From Brachybacterium paraconglomeratum (GTDB taxonomy: Bacteria > Actinomycetota > Actinomycetes > Actinomycetales > Dermabacteraceae): a stretch of DNA of 64,000 bases. Shown in pieces: positions 34,596 to 44,109 of the stretch. The DNA lies in NCBI RefSeq assembly GCF_003994255.1, contig NZ_ML133858.1, forward strand, positions 1 through 64,000, given 5' to 3'. Position 1 is the stretch's first letter; every line of letters begins with the position of its first letter. The position numbers were made by a program, and so were the translations under genes. Under the pieces are notes generated by a model. That model was not told the origin of the DNA, searched no databases, and was given only the letters and a program-made list of their open reading frames with translations.

Positions 34596-35342
34596 ATGTG
34601 CGGGCGCTTCGCCTTCTTCCAGGAGATCGATCCGCTGCTGGACGACCTGGGGGCCGTCGACCTCGAGGACCCGCGCCTGCGCTCGCGCTGGAACATCCCG
34701 CCGACCGCCCCGATCCACGTGGTCACCGAGTCGATCGACAAGGAGACCGGCGAGGTGCTCCGCGCGCTGCGGGTCGCCCGCTGGGGTCTGCTGCCGCCCT
34801 TCGCGAAGGACGAGTCCTTCTCCTCGCGCACCTTCAACGCCCGCCGCGAGACCCTCGGCGAGAAGCCCAGCTTCCGCGGCAGCCTCTCCCGCTACCGGGC
34901 GATCGTCCCGATGGACGGCTACTACGAATGGGTGCGCGACGACAAAGGCAAGCGCAAGCAGCCCTACTTCATCGCCCCGGCCGACGGCTCTCCCCTGTAC
35001 ATGGCGGCGCTGGTCTCCTGGTGGAAGGGGCCGGGCGGCCATGAGGGCCCGGCCGCGAGCGAGGACGGCGCCTTCCTGCTCTCGACCACGATCATCACCC
35101 GCGCGGCCACCGGCGATCTCGCAGGCATTCACGACCGCACCCCGGTGATGCTGCGCCGCGAGGAGGTCGATCCGTGGCTGGACACCGCGATGGACGACCG
35201 CCACGCCGCCCAGGACTGGATCCTCGACGACGCGCACCTGCTGGACGACGCGACCCTCGCAGTGCGCGAGGTCGATCCGGCGGTCGGGAAGGTGGGCAAC
35301 GACGGGCCCGAGCTGCTCGAGGGACCGCAGACCCTGCTGTGA
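34596..35342 (+). CDS. SRAP domain protein (YedK/HMCES family, abasic-site crosslinker)
   Basis: A 248-residue SOS-response-associated peptidase fold protein. The catalytic Cys2 follows the initiator Met (MCGRFAFF), where removal of Met is expected to expose it. Other active-site residues are Asn in SSRTFNARRET, Glu in PMDGYYEW and His in LAGIHDRTPVML. Family members covalently trap abasic sites in single-stranded DNA. The stop of the upstream brkB gene and this ATG are separated by one base, so the two are co-translated, although no shared function is obvious. Confidence 0.93.
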   Translation: MCGRFAFFQEIDPLLDDLGAVDLEDPRLRSRWNIPPTAPIHVVTESIDKETGEVLRALRVARWGLLPPFAKDESFSSRTFNARRETLGEKPSFRGSLSRYRAIVPMDGYYEWVRDDKGKRKQPYFIAPADGSPLYMAALVSWWKGPGGHEGPAASEDGAFLLSTTIITRAATGDLAGIHDRTPVMLRREEVDPWLDTAMDDRHAAQDWILDDAHLLDDATLAVREVDPAVGKVGNDGPELLEGPQTLL

Positions 35343-35459
35343 CCGCAGCGTCACGGGGTCCGGACCACCCGGCAGCGAGGGTCCGACGTGTGACGGGTCC
35401 CGCAGGCTCACGGCCCTTCCGTCCGACTGCGGTCTGACGCCGCGGCACCGCCCCGCCCG

Positions 35460-35465
35460 TACGCT
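35460..35465 (+). promoter_or_regulatory. -10 hexamer of the leaderless histidine kinase gene
   Basis: TACGCT, then CGTGGAC (7 nt), then ATG 35473. No Shine-Dalgarno is visible. It supports ATG 35473 over the in-frame GTG at 35467. Confidence 0.5.
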
Positions 35466-35472
35466 CGTGGAC

Positions 35473-36927
35473 ATGACCGGTCCGTCTCCCTCCGTCCCGT
35501 CCCCGGAGCCCGCGCCCGCCCACCGGGCGGTCGCTGCGGGCCCCGCGGCGAGCTCCGGTGCGCGCGGCGGCCTGCGCGACCCGTTCCGATGGATCATCGA
35601 GAACCCCGGCACCGTCGACCTCATCGGCTTCGGCACGGCCGCTGCGCTCATGCTGCTGTTCGGCGTCGGCGCCGGGGGTGCGGGCTGGTGGATGCTGGTC
35701 TCGGTCCCGATGGTGCTCGCGGGGGCGGTCTGCCGGACCCGCCCCCTGCTGGGCGTGATCGTGATCGGCGTGCTCGCCGTCTCCCACGTGCTGGTCGGCA
35801 TCCCCGTCGTCGCGGGCGACGTGATGACCTTCTACGCGATGTTCTGCGCCGTGGCCTACGGCAGCACGGCCGTGCACCTGATCGGCGTGGCCGCCGGGAT
35901 GCTCGGGGTGTTCGTCCAGGCGACCTGGTTCGGGGTCGTCACGGCGTTCGGCGAGTACGGCGGCCTCGGCCAGGGGGCGATCACCTTCGTGGGCCTGGGC
36001 ATCATCGGCACGATCACGATCATCGCGATCTGGGCCCTCGCCAACCTGCAGCGGGCCCGCGTGCGCCAGCTCGCCCTGACCCGCGACCGGGCCGAGCAGG
36101 CGGTGCGCGAGCGGGAGCAGCGCACCGCGCTCGCCGTCGCCGACGAGCGCGCCCGCATCGCCCGCGAGATGCACGACGTCGTCGCGCACTCCCTCTCGGT
36201 GATCATCGCGCAGGCCGACGGCGGGCGCTTCGTCGCCTCCCAGAAGCCGGAGAAGGCCGTGGAGGTGCTCGGCACGATCGGAGAGACCGGCCGCGCCGCG
36301 CTCGCGGACATGCGCTCCCTGCTGGGCGTGCTGCGCCAGGAGGACGAGACCAGCTTCGGCCCCCAGCCCGGCCCCGAGCAGCTGCCCGAGCTGCTCGAGC
36401 GCGTCCGCGCCGCGGGCCTCGAGGTCGACCTCGAGTCCGAGGGCTCCCTCGACCAGCTCCCCTCGTCGGTCGGCATGTCCGTGTTCCGCCTGGTGCAGGA
36501 GGCGCTGACCAACGTGCTCAAGCACGCCGGGCCCGGCGCGAGCGCCTCCGTGCGCCTGGTCCGAGGCGCCGAGGGCCTCGTCATCGAGGTCGTCGACGAC
36601 GGCCAGGGCACCGATCCGACCTCCGACGGACTCGGCCACGGCCTGACCGGGATGCGGGAGCGGATGAGCGTGCTCGGCGGGACGCTGCAGGCCGGACCGC
36701 AGCCCTCCCGCGGCTACCGTGTGCGGGCGACCGTGCCGCTGCCCGCCGGCCACGGCACGGACACCACTGCGACGCCCGCCTCCCCGTACGCGACCCCCGC
36801 GAGCGCCCCGGAGACCCCGTCCGGCCTCCTCCGCTCCCCCTACCCGACCCAGGCGTCCGGCACGACGCCCGCCCCGGGCACCGCCCCCGACCACGCCGTG
36901 ACAGATCCTCGAGGAGAGACCCCATGA
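35473..36927 (+). CDS. NarL-type sensor histidine kinase (HisKA_3)
   Basis: A 484-residue sensor kinase. After a Pro/Ala-rich N-terminus there are five or six hydrophobic segments between residues 48 and 192. A helical linker follows and then the HisKA_3 dimerisation helix RARIAREMHDVVAHSLSVIIAQ, with phosphoacceptor His234. The ATP-binding domain shows FRLVQEALTNVLKHAGP (N box), EVVDDGQGTD and GHGLTGMRERMSVLGG. A disordered tail of about 65 residues rich in Thr/Pro/Ala follows. The partner response regulator overlaps its stop by 4 nt. The input signal is unknown. Confidence 0.93.
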   Translation: MTGPSPSVPSPEPAPAHRAVAAGPAASSGARGGLRDPFRWIIENPGTVDLIGFGTAAALMLLFGVGAGGAGWWMLVSVPMVLAGAVCRTRPLLGVIVIGVLAVSHVLVGIPVVAGDVMTFYAMFCAVAYGSTAVHLIGVAAGMLGVFVQATWFGVVTAFGEYGGLGQGAITFVGLGIIGTITIIAIWALANLQRARVRQLALTRDRAEQAVREREQRTALAVADERARIAREMHDVVAHSLSVIIAQADGGRFVASQKPEKAVEVLGTIGETGRAALADMRSLLGVLRQEDETSFGPQPGPEQLPELLERVRAAGLEVDLESEGSLDQLPSSVGMSVFRLVQEALTNVLKHAGPGASASVRLVRGAEGLVIEVVDDGQGTDPTSDGLGHGLTGMRERMSVLGGTLQAGPQPSRGYRVRATVPLPAGHGTDTTATPASPYATPASAPETPSGLLRSPYPTQASGTTPAPGTAPDHAVTDPRGETP

Positions 36928-37613
36928 CCGAGACCGCCGATCGTCCCCTGCGCGTCGCCCTGGTCGACGACCAGCCGCTGGTGCGCACCGGCTTCGCCAT
37001 GGTCATCGACTCCCAGGACGACATGGAGGTCGTGCTGCAGGCGACCGACGGCGCCGAGGCCGTGCGCGAGCTGTCCGCTCGCAGCGTCGACGTGGTGCTG
37101 ATGGACGTGCGGATGCCGAGGATGGACGGGATCGAGGCGACCTCGACCCTGCTGGAGCGGCTGCCCGTCGAGCGGGCCCCGAAGATCATCGTGCTGACCA
37201 CCTTCGACCTCGACGAGTACGTGGTCGCCGCGATCCGCGCCGGGGCCAGCGGCTTCCTGCTCAAGGACGCCCAGCCCGAGGACCTCCTCGGCGCGATCCG
37301 CACGGTCCACCGCGGCGATGCGGTGATCGCCCCGTCGGCGACCCGACGGCTCCTCGAGCGGGTGGTCTCCACCCCCGAGCCCGCCGAGCAGGACACCTCC
37401 GTGCTCGCGGAGCTCACCGAGCGCGAGCGCGAGGTGCTCACCCTGATGGGGCGGGGCCGCTCGAACCGCGAGATCGGCGCGCAGCTGTTCGTCGCCGAGG
37501 CGACGGTGAAGACCCATGTGGGGCGGGTCCTCGCAAAGCTCGGTGCCCGCGACCGGGTCCAGGCCGTGATCATCGCCTTCGAGACCGGGCTGGTCACCCC
37601 CGGCGAGCAGTGA
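36924..37613 (+). CDS. LuxR/NarL-family response regulator
   Basis: A 229-residue DNA-binding response regulator. The receiver domain has Asp15 and Asp16 acidic pocket, phosphoacceptor Asp61 (VVLMDVRMPRMDG), Thr in IIVLTTFDLDEYV and Lys in GASGFLLKDA. The C-terminal helix-turn-helix reads TEREREVLTLMGRGRSNREI and KTHVGRVLAKLGARDR. ATG 36924 overlaps the kinase stop (ATGA). It lies just before a MacB-type exporter operon, so that exporter could be a target; that link is only positional. Confidence 0.95.
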   Translation: MTETADRPLRVALVDDQPLVRTGFAMVIDSQDDMEVVLQATDGAEAVRELSARSVDVVLMDVRMPRMDGIEATSTLLERLPVERAPKIIVLTTFDLDEYVVAAIRAGASGFLLKDAQPEDLLGAIRTVHRGDAVIAPSATRRLLERVVSTPEPAEQDTSVLAELTEREREVLTLMGRGRSNREIGAQLFVAEATVKTHVGRVLAKLGARDRVQAVIIAFETGLVTPGEQ

Positions 37614-37619
37614 GCCGCA

Positions 37620-37648
37620 GGCACCGCCGGGCCCCGGCTCGCGGTGCC
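37620..37648 (+). terminator. Possible terminator after the two-component pair
   Basis: An 8-bp stem GGCACCGC (37620-37627) with GCGGTGCC (37641-37648), enclosing CGGGCCCCGG, lies 7 bp past the response regulator stop. There is no T-tract, so its activity is uncertain. Confidence 0.4.
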
Positions 37649-37824
37649 CTCCCTCGCGCGCCGCACGGCCGGCGGTCGCGGCCGCGTCATCCCTGGGTAT
37701 GACGGCCTCCCCTCCCTCGGTCTCCCCCGGTCCGCGAGGCCGCGACCGGGGGCTGACGACCGCGGGGCCCGCGCTCGGGAAGCATCGGGGTCGACATCAT
37801 GACCCCGTCGCGAAGGACTTCCCG

Positions 37825-38603
<779 letters not shown>

Positions 38604-38604
<1 letters not shown>

Positions 38605-41132
38605 TGGCCCGCTCCACCGTGAAGCTGACCCCGGTGCGCCGCCACCTCGCGGCGGTCGTCACCATCGCCCTGTCCTGCGCCTTCGTCGCGATCATGGTGC
38701 TGGCGGGGAACCTGATGCAGGCCTCCCTGCGCTCCCAGGCCTCTCAGATCTACGAGGGCGCGGACCTGGAGATCCAGCGCGAGCTGTCCGACGAGGACTG
38801 GGCCTCCGAGGAGCCGCTTCCGGCCCCCGAGGTCGAGGGCGCCGAGGCCGTGTGGCCCGCGCCCCGCAGCTACCTCGAGGCGAGCTCGACCAGCGGCGAT
38901 GGCTTCTTCGAGGCCACGATGCTCCCGCCCGGGCAGGAGGGCGCGCTCGAGGAGGGCTCCGCCGCCGGCACCGAGTCCGAGATCGTGCTCTCCCGCTCCG
39001 CCGCCGACGCCCTCGAGGTGGGGGTGGGCGACCCGATCACCGTGGAGGGCTCCGGCCCGGCCACGGGCGAGGACCCCGCGCAGGAGACGGAGCGGACGCT
39101 CACCGTCTCCGGCATCGCCGCCGATCCCGCCGGCGCCGTCTTCGGCGGCACCCCGCGACTGATGCTCCAGGACGTCAACGCCGTCGCCCTGCTCGGGCCG
39201 ACCGCCGGGACGACCACCGACATCTGGCTCGCCACGGTCCCCGACGGCGAGGACCCCGCCGCGGTGGCCGAGGCCGCCTCGGCCTCCGCCGCCGAGGGCA
39301 TCACCATGCGCGGCGTCGAGGAGGCCGAGGAGGAGGCTGCCGGTTCCTTCATGCAGGGCTTCGGAGCGCTCGGGATGATCCTCGGCGTGTTCGTGGTGAT
39401 CGCCCTGTTCACCAGCGCCGTCGTCATCGCGAACACCTTCGCGGTCACGCTCGCGCAGCGCACCCGCTCCCTCGCACTGCTGCGCACCCTCGGCGCGACC
39501 CGCGCCCAGGTCCGCTCCGTGGTGCTGCGCGAGTCGCTGCTGGTCGGGCTGCTCGGCGCGGCGGCCGGCGTGGTCGCCGGGCACCTGCTGGTCCAGGCCG
39601 CGCTCGCGGGCGCCGCCGGGCTCGGCTGGCTGAACGGCGTCGCCCCGGTGCCGGTGAGCCTGTGGTCGGTGCTGCTGCCGCTGCTGGCGGGCGTCGCGAT
39701 CACCGTGCTCGCGAGCCTCGCCCCGATGCGCTCCGCCACCCGTGTCGCGCCGCTGCAGGCGCTGCGCCCGCAGCCGCCCGCCGTCACCCGCGGGCTCGGG
39801 GTGCGCGGCGTGCTGGGCCTGGTCGCCGTGGTGCTCGGCGTGGCCGCGCTCGTCGGCGGGACCGCGCTGGCCCTGAACGGGGTCGCCGCCCTCGGCATCC
39901 TCGCGGCGATCGGCGGCGGCGTGCTGAGCTTCACCGGCGTGATGCTCGTGCTCGTCACGCTCACCCGGCCCCTCGCGGCCCTCGCCGCCCGTCTCGGGGC
40001 GCTGCTGGGCGGGCTGCCTGCCCGGATCGCCGGGGCGAACGTGGCCCGCAACCCGCGCCGCAGCGCGGCGACGATCGCGGCCCTCCTGATCGGCACCACG
40101 CTCATGACGATGATGACCGTCGGCGCCCGCACCGCGGAGGCGACCCTGACCTCGGAGCTCGACTCCCGTCGGCCGATCGACCTGGTCCTCTCCGCGGAGG
40201 CGATGCCCGAGGACGCCGCCGAGCAGGTCGCCGCGATCGAGGGCATGGATGCGGCCCACGCCGGCGAGCGCGGGGACGTCGAGGTCGGCGCCGGGGAGCC
40301 GATGACCCTGTACTCCGCGACCCCGGAGACGGTGCGCGAGATCTCCCACCGTCCCGAGATGGCGGACGAGCTCGCCGACGGCACCGTGCTGCTCGGGCAG
40401 GAGCGGGCCGAGCGCTTCGGGGTCCACGACGGTCAGGTCCTCTCCCTCGAGGGGGCCGACGGACAGAGCCACGACCTGCGCGTCCAGGTGGACGCGAACC
40501 TGCAGATGTCGCTGGTGACCCCGGCGACGCTCGAGCAGCTCCTCGGGGAGGGGACCACCCCGGTCGTGCTCGCGGACTTCGCCGATCCCGGCACCGCCGA
40601 GCGCGAGGGAATCGACGTGTTCGAGCTGATCTCCTCGGTCGACGAGCTCTCCGCCTCCGAGGGCTTCGAAGGGGCGAGCAGCGATCCCGGCGGCGCCGAG
40701 CGCGAGTCCTACGCGCAGATCCTCGATGTGCTGCTGGGCATCACCGTGGCGCTGCTCGCGGTCGCCGTGGTCGTCGCCCTGGTCGGGGTCGCCAACACGC
40801 TCAGCCTCGGCGTGATCGAGCGCACCGGGGAGAACGCGCTGCTGCGCGCCCTGGGCACGACGCGCCGGCAGATGCGGGCGATGCTCGGCTGGGAGGGCGT
40901 GCTGCTCGCCGCGGTCGGCGCCGTGCTGGGGCTGCTGATCGGCTCCCTCTACGGCGTGCTCGGGATCATCGCACTGCTGGGCTCGACCTATCCGGTCTCG
41001 ATCACGATCCCCTGGGACCGTCTCGTGATCGTGCTGGTGCTGGCCCTCGCCGCCGGGGCGCTGGCCTCGGTCCTGCCGGGCCGCGCCGCCGCGCGCACCG
41101 CCCCGGCCGCCGCCCTCGCCTCCGCGGAATGA
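38604..41132 (+). CDS. FtsX-like (MacB family) ABC transporter permease
   Basis: An 842-residue permease with two FtsX-like halves, each with one N-terminal segment, a large extracellular domain and three further segments. The first is HLAAVVTIALSCAFVAIMVL, and the first C-terminal trio lies near residues 245-380. A central linker (residues 395-480) has paired hydrophobic helices. The last trio is at 700-840, and LLRALGTTRRQMRAMLGWEG is the family loop. Large extracellular domains suggest handling of lipoproteins, peptides or other envelope substrates, not nutrient import. It follows the ATPase with a 1-base overlap. Confidence 0.93.
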
Positions 41133-41182
41133 GGCGCTGAGGGCACACACGGCCGACGGCGCGGACACGCGCCCACCGCCGC

Positions 41183-41217
41183 GGGGCCCGTCGGACGACC
41201 GCCGTCCGACGGGCCCC
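41183..41217 (+). terminator. Strong hairpin after the ABC permease
   Basis: A perfect 14-bp stem, GGGGCCCGTCGGAC (41183-41196) and GTCCGACGGGCCCC (41204-41217), with a 7-nt loop. No T-tract follows. It lies 50 bp past the permease stop and 120 bp before the end of a convergent gene, so it may act in both directions. Confidence 0.55.
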
Positions 41218-41338
41218 GACCGCTGTCGGAGGCGGATCCGCCCGCACAGCGCGCTCGACGGGTACGAGTCGGCTGCTCCCCGGACGGGCCCGCGCGCCCC
41301 GGACGAGGAGCGGCGGAGCGGGAGCGGCCCGGCGGGGC

Positions 41339-41758
41339 TCAGTCCAGGCGCGAGGGCAGCGGCGTGGAGCGCACCAGCCGGGCGAGGACCACGAAGGTCG
41401 CGATCGCGAGGACCAGCGCGATCGCGCCCTGCCAGACCATGCCGGAGCTGATCATGCTGGCCCCCACCAGGGCCTGGAACATCTGCCAGGTGATCCCGAA
41501 GCCGATCCCGAACCGGCCCTTGGCCAGCACCGAGCGGGCGGCGAGGGCGGTGCCCGCGGCGAACAGCAACAGGAAGATCCCCAGCCCCACCCCGAGCCGG
41601 GCGGTCATCCCGCCGCCGGAGGCCGCCACGAAGCAGAAGGTCGCCGCGGCCGCCAGCACGAGCGTCTCGACGCCGAGCAGCAGCGCGGCCCGCGGGCGGG
41701 TGCGCGGACCGGGGTCCTCGGCGTCGGCGGGACGGGTGCTGTCGGGCGCGGTGGGCAT
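41339..41758 (-). CDS. Small membrane protein, four segments
   Basis: A 139-residue integral membrane protein with a 25-residue disordered N-terminus (TAPDSTRPADAEDPGPRTR). Four hydrophobic segments follow: LLLGVETLVLAAAATFCFVAA, LGVGLGIFLLLFAAGTALAA, FGITWQMFQALVGASMISSG and AIALVLAIATFVVLARLV. I do not recognise a named family beyond small actinobacterial membrane proteins. TACAGT lies 6 nt before ATG 41758 with no ribosome site, indicating a leaderless mRNA. It is divergent from whiB1. Confidence 0.75.
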   Translation of the reverse strand: MPTAPDSTRPADAEDPGPRTRPRAALLLGVETLVLAAAATFCFVAASGGGMTARLGVGLGIFLLLFAAGTALAARSVLAKGRFGIGFGITWQMFQALVGASMISSGMVWQGAIALVLAIATFVVLARLVRSTPLPSRLD

Positions 41759-41764
41759 GGGGGC

Positions 41765-41770
41765 ACTGTA
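41765..41770 (-). promoter_or_regulatory. -10 hexamer of the small membrane protein gene
   Basis: TACAGT, 6 nt, ATG 41758; no Shine-Dalgarno. Confidence 0.5.
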
Positions 41771-41816
41771 TCCGCCGCGGCCCCTGTGCGATCTCGAGCG
41801 CCCGTGACATCTCGAG

Positions 41817-41897
41817 GGCCTGGTGGCAACGGCTTCGTGCCCGGCATCACCTCCCGATCGCGACTTCTCGCGACGGTGTGGGAAGTGCCACCAGGCC
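41817..41897. other. Nested inverted-repeat element, possible structured RNA or operator
   Basis: An 81-bp element closed by a perfect 12-bp stem: GGCCTGGTGGCA (41817-41828) and TGCCACCAGGCC (41886-41897). Inside are a small hairpin GGC-TTCGT-GCC (41831-41841), and CACC...GGTG enclosing the 6-bp palindromic stem TCGCGA-CTTC-TCGCGA (41858-41873). Together they would form a three-way junction. It ends 15 bp before the predicted whiB1 -35, so it is upstream of that transcript. I could not match it to a riboswitch class I know. RNA, terminator or protein-binding roles are all open. Confidence 0.5.
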
Positions 41898-41912
41898 CGG
41901 CGGTCCAGGCTC

Positions 41913-41942
41913 TTGTCGAGGTCGTCAGAGGCCGCAGAGAAT
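41913..41942 (+). promoter_or_regulatory. Predicted whiB1 promoter
   Basis: TTGTCG (41913-41918) and GAGAAT (41937-41942) separated by 18 bp. This would give a leader of about 150 nt before the whiB1 ATG. The -10 departs from TANNNT at the first base. Confidence 0.4.
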
Positions 41943-42098
41943 GGAGAACGGCTCGTCCCGCCGAGGCCCTCCGGTGCACAGCGCACCAGGCCGAGCGTCG
42001 ACAGCCGCAGAACCCGAGAACGCCCCACAGGGAGCGACCCTCGCCGCGCCTCGCCCCTGCGGGGGCAGGGCGCGACGTCCTGGAAAGAGAGAGTGACG

Positions 42099-42347
42099 AT
42101 GGACTGGCGCCACCGTGCCGAGTGCCTCAACCATGATCCCGAGCTGTTCTTCCCGATCGGGAACACCGGACCGGCGATCACGCAGATCCAGGAGGCGAAG
42201 GCGGTGTGCCAGAAGTGCGACGTCATGACGGCGTGCCTCAAGTTCGCCCTCGAGTCCGGTCAGGACTCGGGCGTCTGGGGCGGCCTGTCCGAGGACGAGC
42301 GCCGCTCCCTCAAGCGCCGCAACGCGCGCGCCCGCCGCGCCAGCTGA
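42099..42347 (+). CDS. whiB1: WhiB1-type [4Fe-4S] transcription regulator
   Basis: An 82-residue WhiB-family protein. The four cluster cysteines are Cys9, Cys37, Cys40 and Cys46 (CxnCxxCxxxxxC pattern). They are followed by SGVWGGLSEDERRSLKRRN, the glycine turn and basic tail. The start MDWRHRAECLNHDPELFFP is nearly that of mycobacterial WhiB1 (Rv3219), an essential NO-responsive regulator that binds the primary sigma factor. The PdtaS-like kinase gene lies convergently next to it, as in M. tuberculosis (Rv3219-Rv3220c). A purine-rich GGAAAGAGAGAG stretch precedes the ATG. Confidence 0.96.
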   Translation: MDWRHRAECLNHDPELFFPIGNTGPAITQIQEAKAVCQKCDVMTACLKFALESGQDSGVWGGLSEDERRSLKRRNARARRAS

Positions 42348-42503
42348 CCCCTCGCCTGCGGCGCGCCTCCTCAGCGTCGCAGGCCGCCCCCGGGGCCGTG
42401 CCGCGAGCCGCTCCCGGGGCTGCGCCGCGGGCCACCGCCGCGGCAGTGCCGTCGGCCTCCCCCGGGACCCTCGCCGAGCACCCCGGGGCTCCGTACCTCC
42501 CCC

Positions 42504-44015
42504 TCAGATCGTGAGCGGGTCGAGGTAGACGTCCACGATCGCGCGGGTCCCGCCCTCGCCTCGGTCCTCCCAGGTGAGCGTGCCGCCGAGCTGCCCCTGC
42601 ACCAGCGTGAGGGCGATGTTCGTGCCGAGACCGGTCGGCTTCGCCGCTCCCATGCCGTTGCCGTCGTCCTCGATGCAGATCACGAGATGGGAGCCCGTCC
42701 GCTCGCTGCGGATCGTGAGCGTCCCGCCGGTCTCGGAGAGCCCGTGCTCGACCGCGTTGGTCGCCAGCTCGGTCACCACCAGGGCGAGCGGCGTCGCCTC
42801 CTCGGCGCGGATCGTGCCGACCCGTCCGATCTTCTCGGTGCGCACCTCGACCTGCCCGTCGGTCAGGCGCGGGCTGCCCGCCCGGTGCACGGTCGCGCTC
42901 GCTGCGTCGACGGCGAGGCGCAGGCACCGGTCGATCACCTCGTCGAAGTGGACCGCCTCCTCCGAGCCCTGCAGCAGCGATTCGTGCACGAGCGCGATCG
43001 TGGAGACGCGCCGCATGGCCTCGGCGAGCGCCTCCCTCGCCTCGTCGGTCTTCATCCGCCGCGATTGCATCCGCAGCAGCGCCGCGACGGTCTGGAGGTT
43101 GTTCTTCACCCGGTGGTGGACCTCGCGGATCGTCGCGTCCTTGGTGATCAGCTCCCGCTCCCGGCGCCGCAGCTCGGTCACGTCGCGCACCAGGATCACG
43201 GCGCCGGTGCGCTTTCCGGCATCGGTCAGCGGCACGGCCCGCAGGGACAGGGTGCCTCCCCGGGCCTGCATGTCCGAGCGCCAGGCCGCCCGCCCCATCA
43301 GCACCAGCGGCAGCGACTCGTCCACGGGGCTGCGGGACTGCAGCACCTCGGTGGACAGCTCCGCGAGGGTGGTCCCGGTCATGTCGCCGGCGATCCCGAA
43401 GCGGTGGAAGGCGGAGCGGGCGTTCGGGGAGGTCCACTGCACCACTCCCGCCTCGTCGAGCTCGACGACCCCGTCGCCCACGCGGGGCGCGCCGCGGCGG
43501 GGCGGGATCGGGGCTCCCTCGATGGGGAACGCCCCGTGCTGGAGCATCGTCAGCAGGCGCGCGCCGAGCCGGCGCTGATGGGTCTCGTTGTCGCTCGGGT
43601 CGTTGTCGGACTCGGGCGCCTCGGCGGCGAGGACGGCCAGGGTGCGGCCGTTCTTGCGGACCGGGACCATCACGCCGGTGGCGCTGCGGCCCTCGCGCTC
43701 GATCCGGGTCGGCTCCTCGGAGGGCTCGCCCCCGGCCAGCAGCCGGGCGATCTCGGCGCCCTCGGCATCCTCCGCGCCGTCGACCCCGACGGTGCGCACG
43801 GTCCCGACGGGATCCTCGTAGTAGACGGTCGATCCGGTCGCCGGGCGGCAGTGCGCGACGGCGAGCGGGCCGTCGTCCTCCGCCAGCCACAGCACGAGGT
43901 CGGAGCGCAGCAGATCGGACAGGAGGTTCCAGTCCCCGACGAGGTGCTGGAGCCAGTCCGCCTCCTTCTCGGTGAGGGCACGGTTGTCGGCGAGGAACTT
44001 GGACAGGCTCGGCAT
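42504..44015 (-). CDS. pdtaS: PdtaS-type sensor histidine kinase
   Basis: A 503-residue soluble sensor kinase. A GAF domain covers residues about 10-155 and a PAS domain about 175-285 (DGVVELDEAGVVQWTSPNAR). Then comes the HisKA_2 helix IREVHHRVKNNLQTVAALLR (His300/His301) and an HATPase with TELATNAVEHGLSE (N box), EDDGNGMG and GLGTNIALTLVQGQLGG. There is no membrane segment. Known PdtaS phosphorylates the RNA-binding antiterminator PdtaR; no pdtaR is present in this window. TATCCT lies 6 nt before ATG 44015, so the mRNA is probably leaderless. It is convergent with whiB1. Confidence 0.93.
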   Translation of the reverse strand: MPSLSKFLADNRALTEKEADWLQHLVGDWNLLSDLLRSDLVLWLAEDDGPLAVAHCRPATGSTVYYEDPVGTVRTVGVDGAEDAEGAEIARLLAGGEPSEEPTRIEREGRSATGVMVPVRKNGRTLAVLAAEAPESDNDPSDNETHQRRLGARLLTMLQHGAFPIEGAPIPPRRGAPRVGDGVVELDEAGVVQWTSPNARSAFHRFGIAGDMTGTTLAELSTEVLQSRSPVDESLPLVLMGRAAWRSDMQARGGTLSLRAVPLTDAGKRTGAVILVRDVTELRRRERELITKDATIREVHHRVKNNLQTVAALLRMQSRRMKTDEAREALAEAMRRVSTIALVHESLLQGSEEAVHFDEVIDRCLRLAVDAASATVHRAGSPRLTDGQVEVRTEKIGRVGTIRAEEATPLALVVTELATNAVEHGLSETGGTLTIRSERTGSHLVICIEDDGNGMGAAKPTGLGTNIALTLVQGQLGGTLTWEDRGEGGTRAIVDVYLDPLTI

Positions 44016-44021
44016 GGGGCC

Positions 44022-44027
44022 AGGATA
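44022..44027 (-). promoter_or_regulatory. -10 hexamer of pdtaS
   Basis: TATCCT, 6 nt, ATG 44015; no Shine-Dalgarno. Confidence 0.5.
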
Positions 44028-44109
44028 TGCGTCGGCCCGGGTGTGAGCGCGAATCGCCCGCCCGGCCTGCTCTAGGCTGACGCGGACATCTCCCGAGGGA
44101 AGGACCCCG

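Larger units (their letters stand above)
41759..42098. other. 340-bp divergent region upstream of whiB1
   Basis: It holds the -10 of the minus-strand membrane gene, the repeats CTCGAGAT/ATCTCGAG (41791-41816), a nested inverted-repeat element (41817-41897), a predicted whiB1 promoter (41913-41942) and a leader of about 150 nt. No ORF with a credible start lies in it. Confidence 0.6.

Noticed and set aside
41817-41897. Miniature transposable element
   Set aside because: The 12-bp inverted repeat is not flanked by a target-site duplication (ATCTCGAG on the left, CGGCGGTC on the right), and no second copy is visible in the window.
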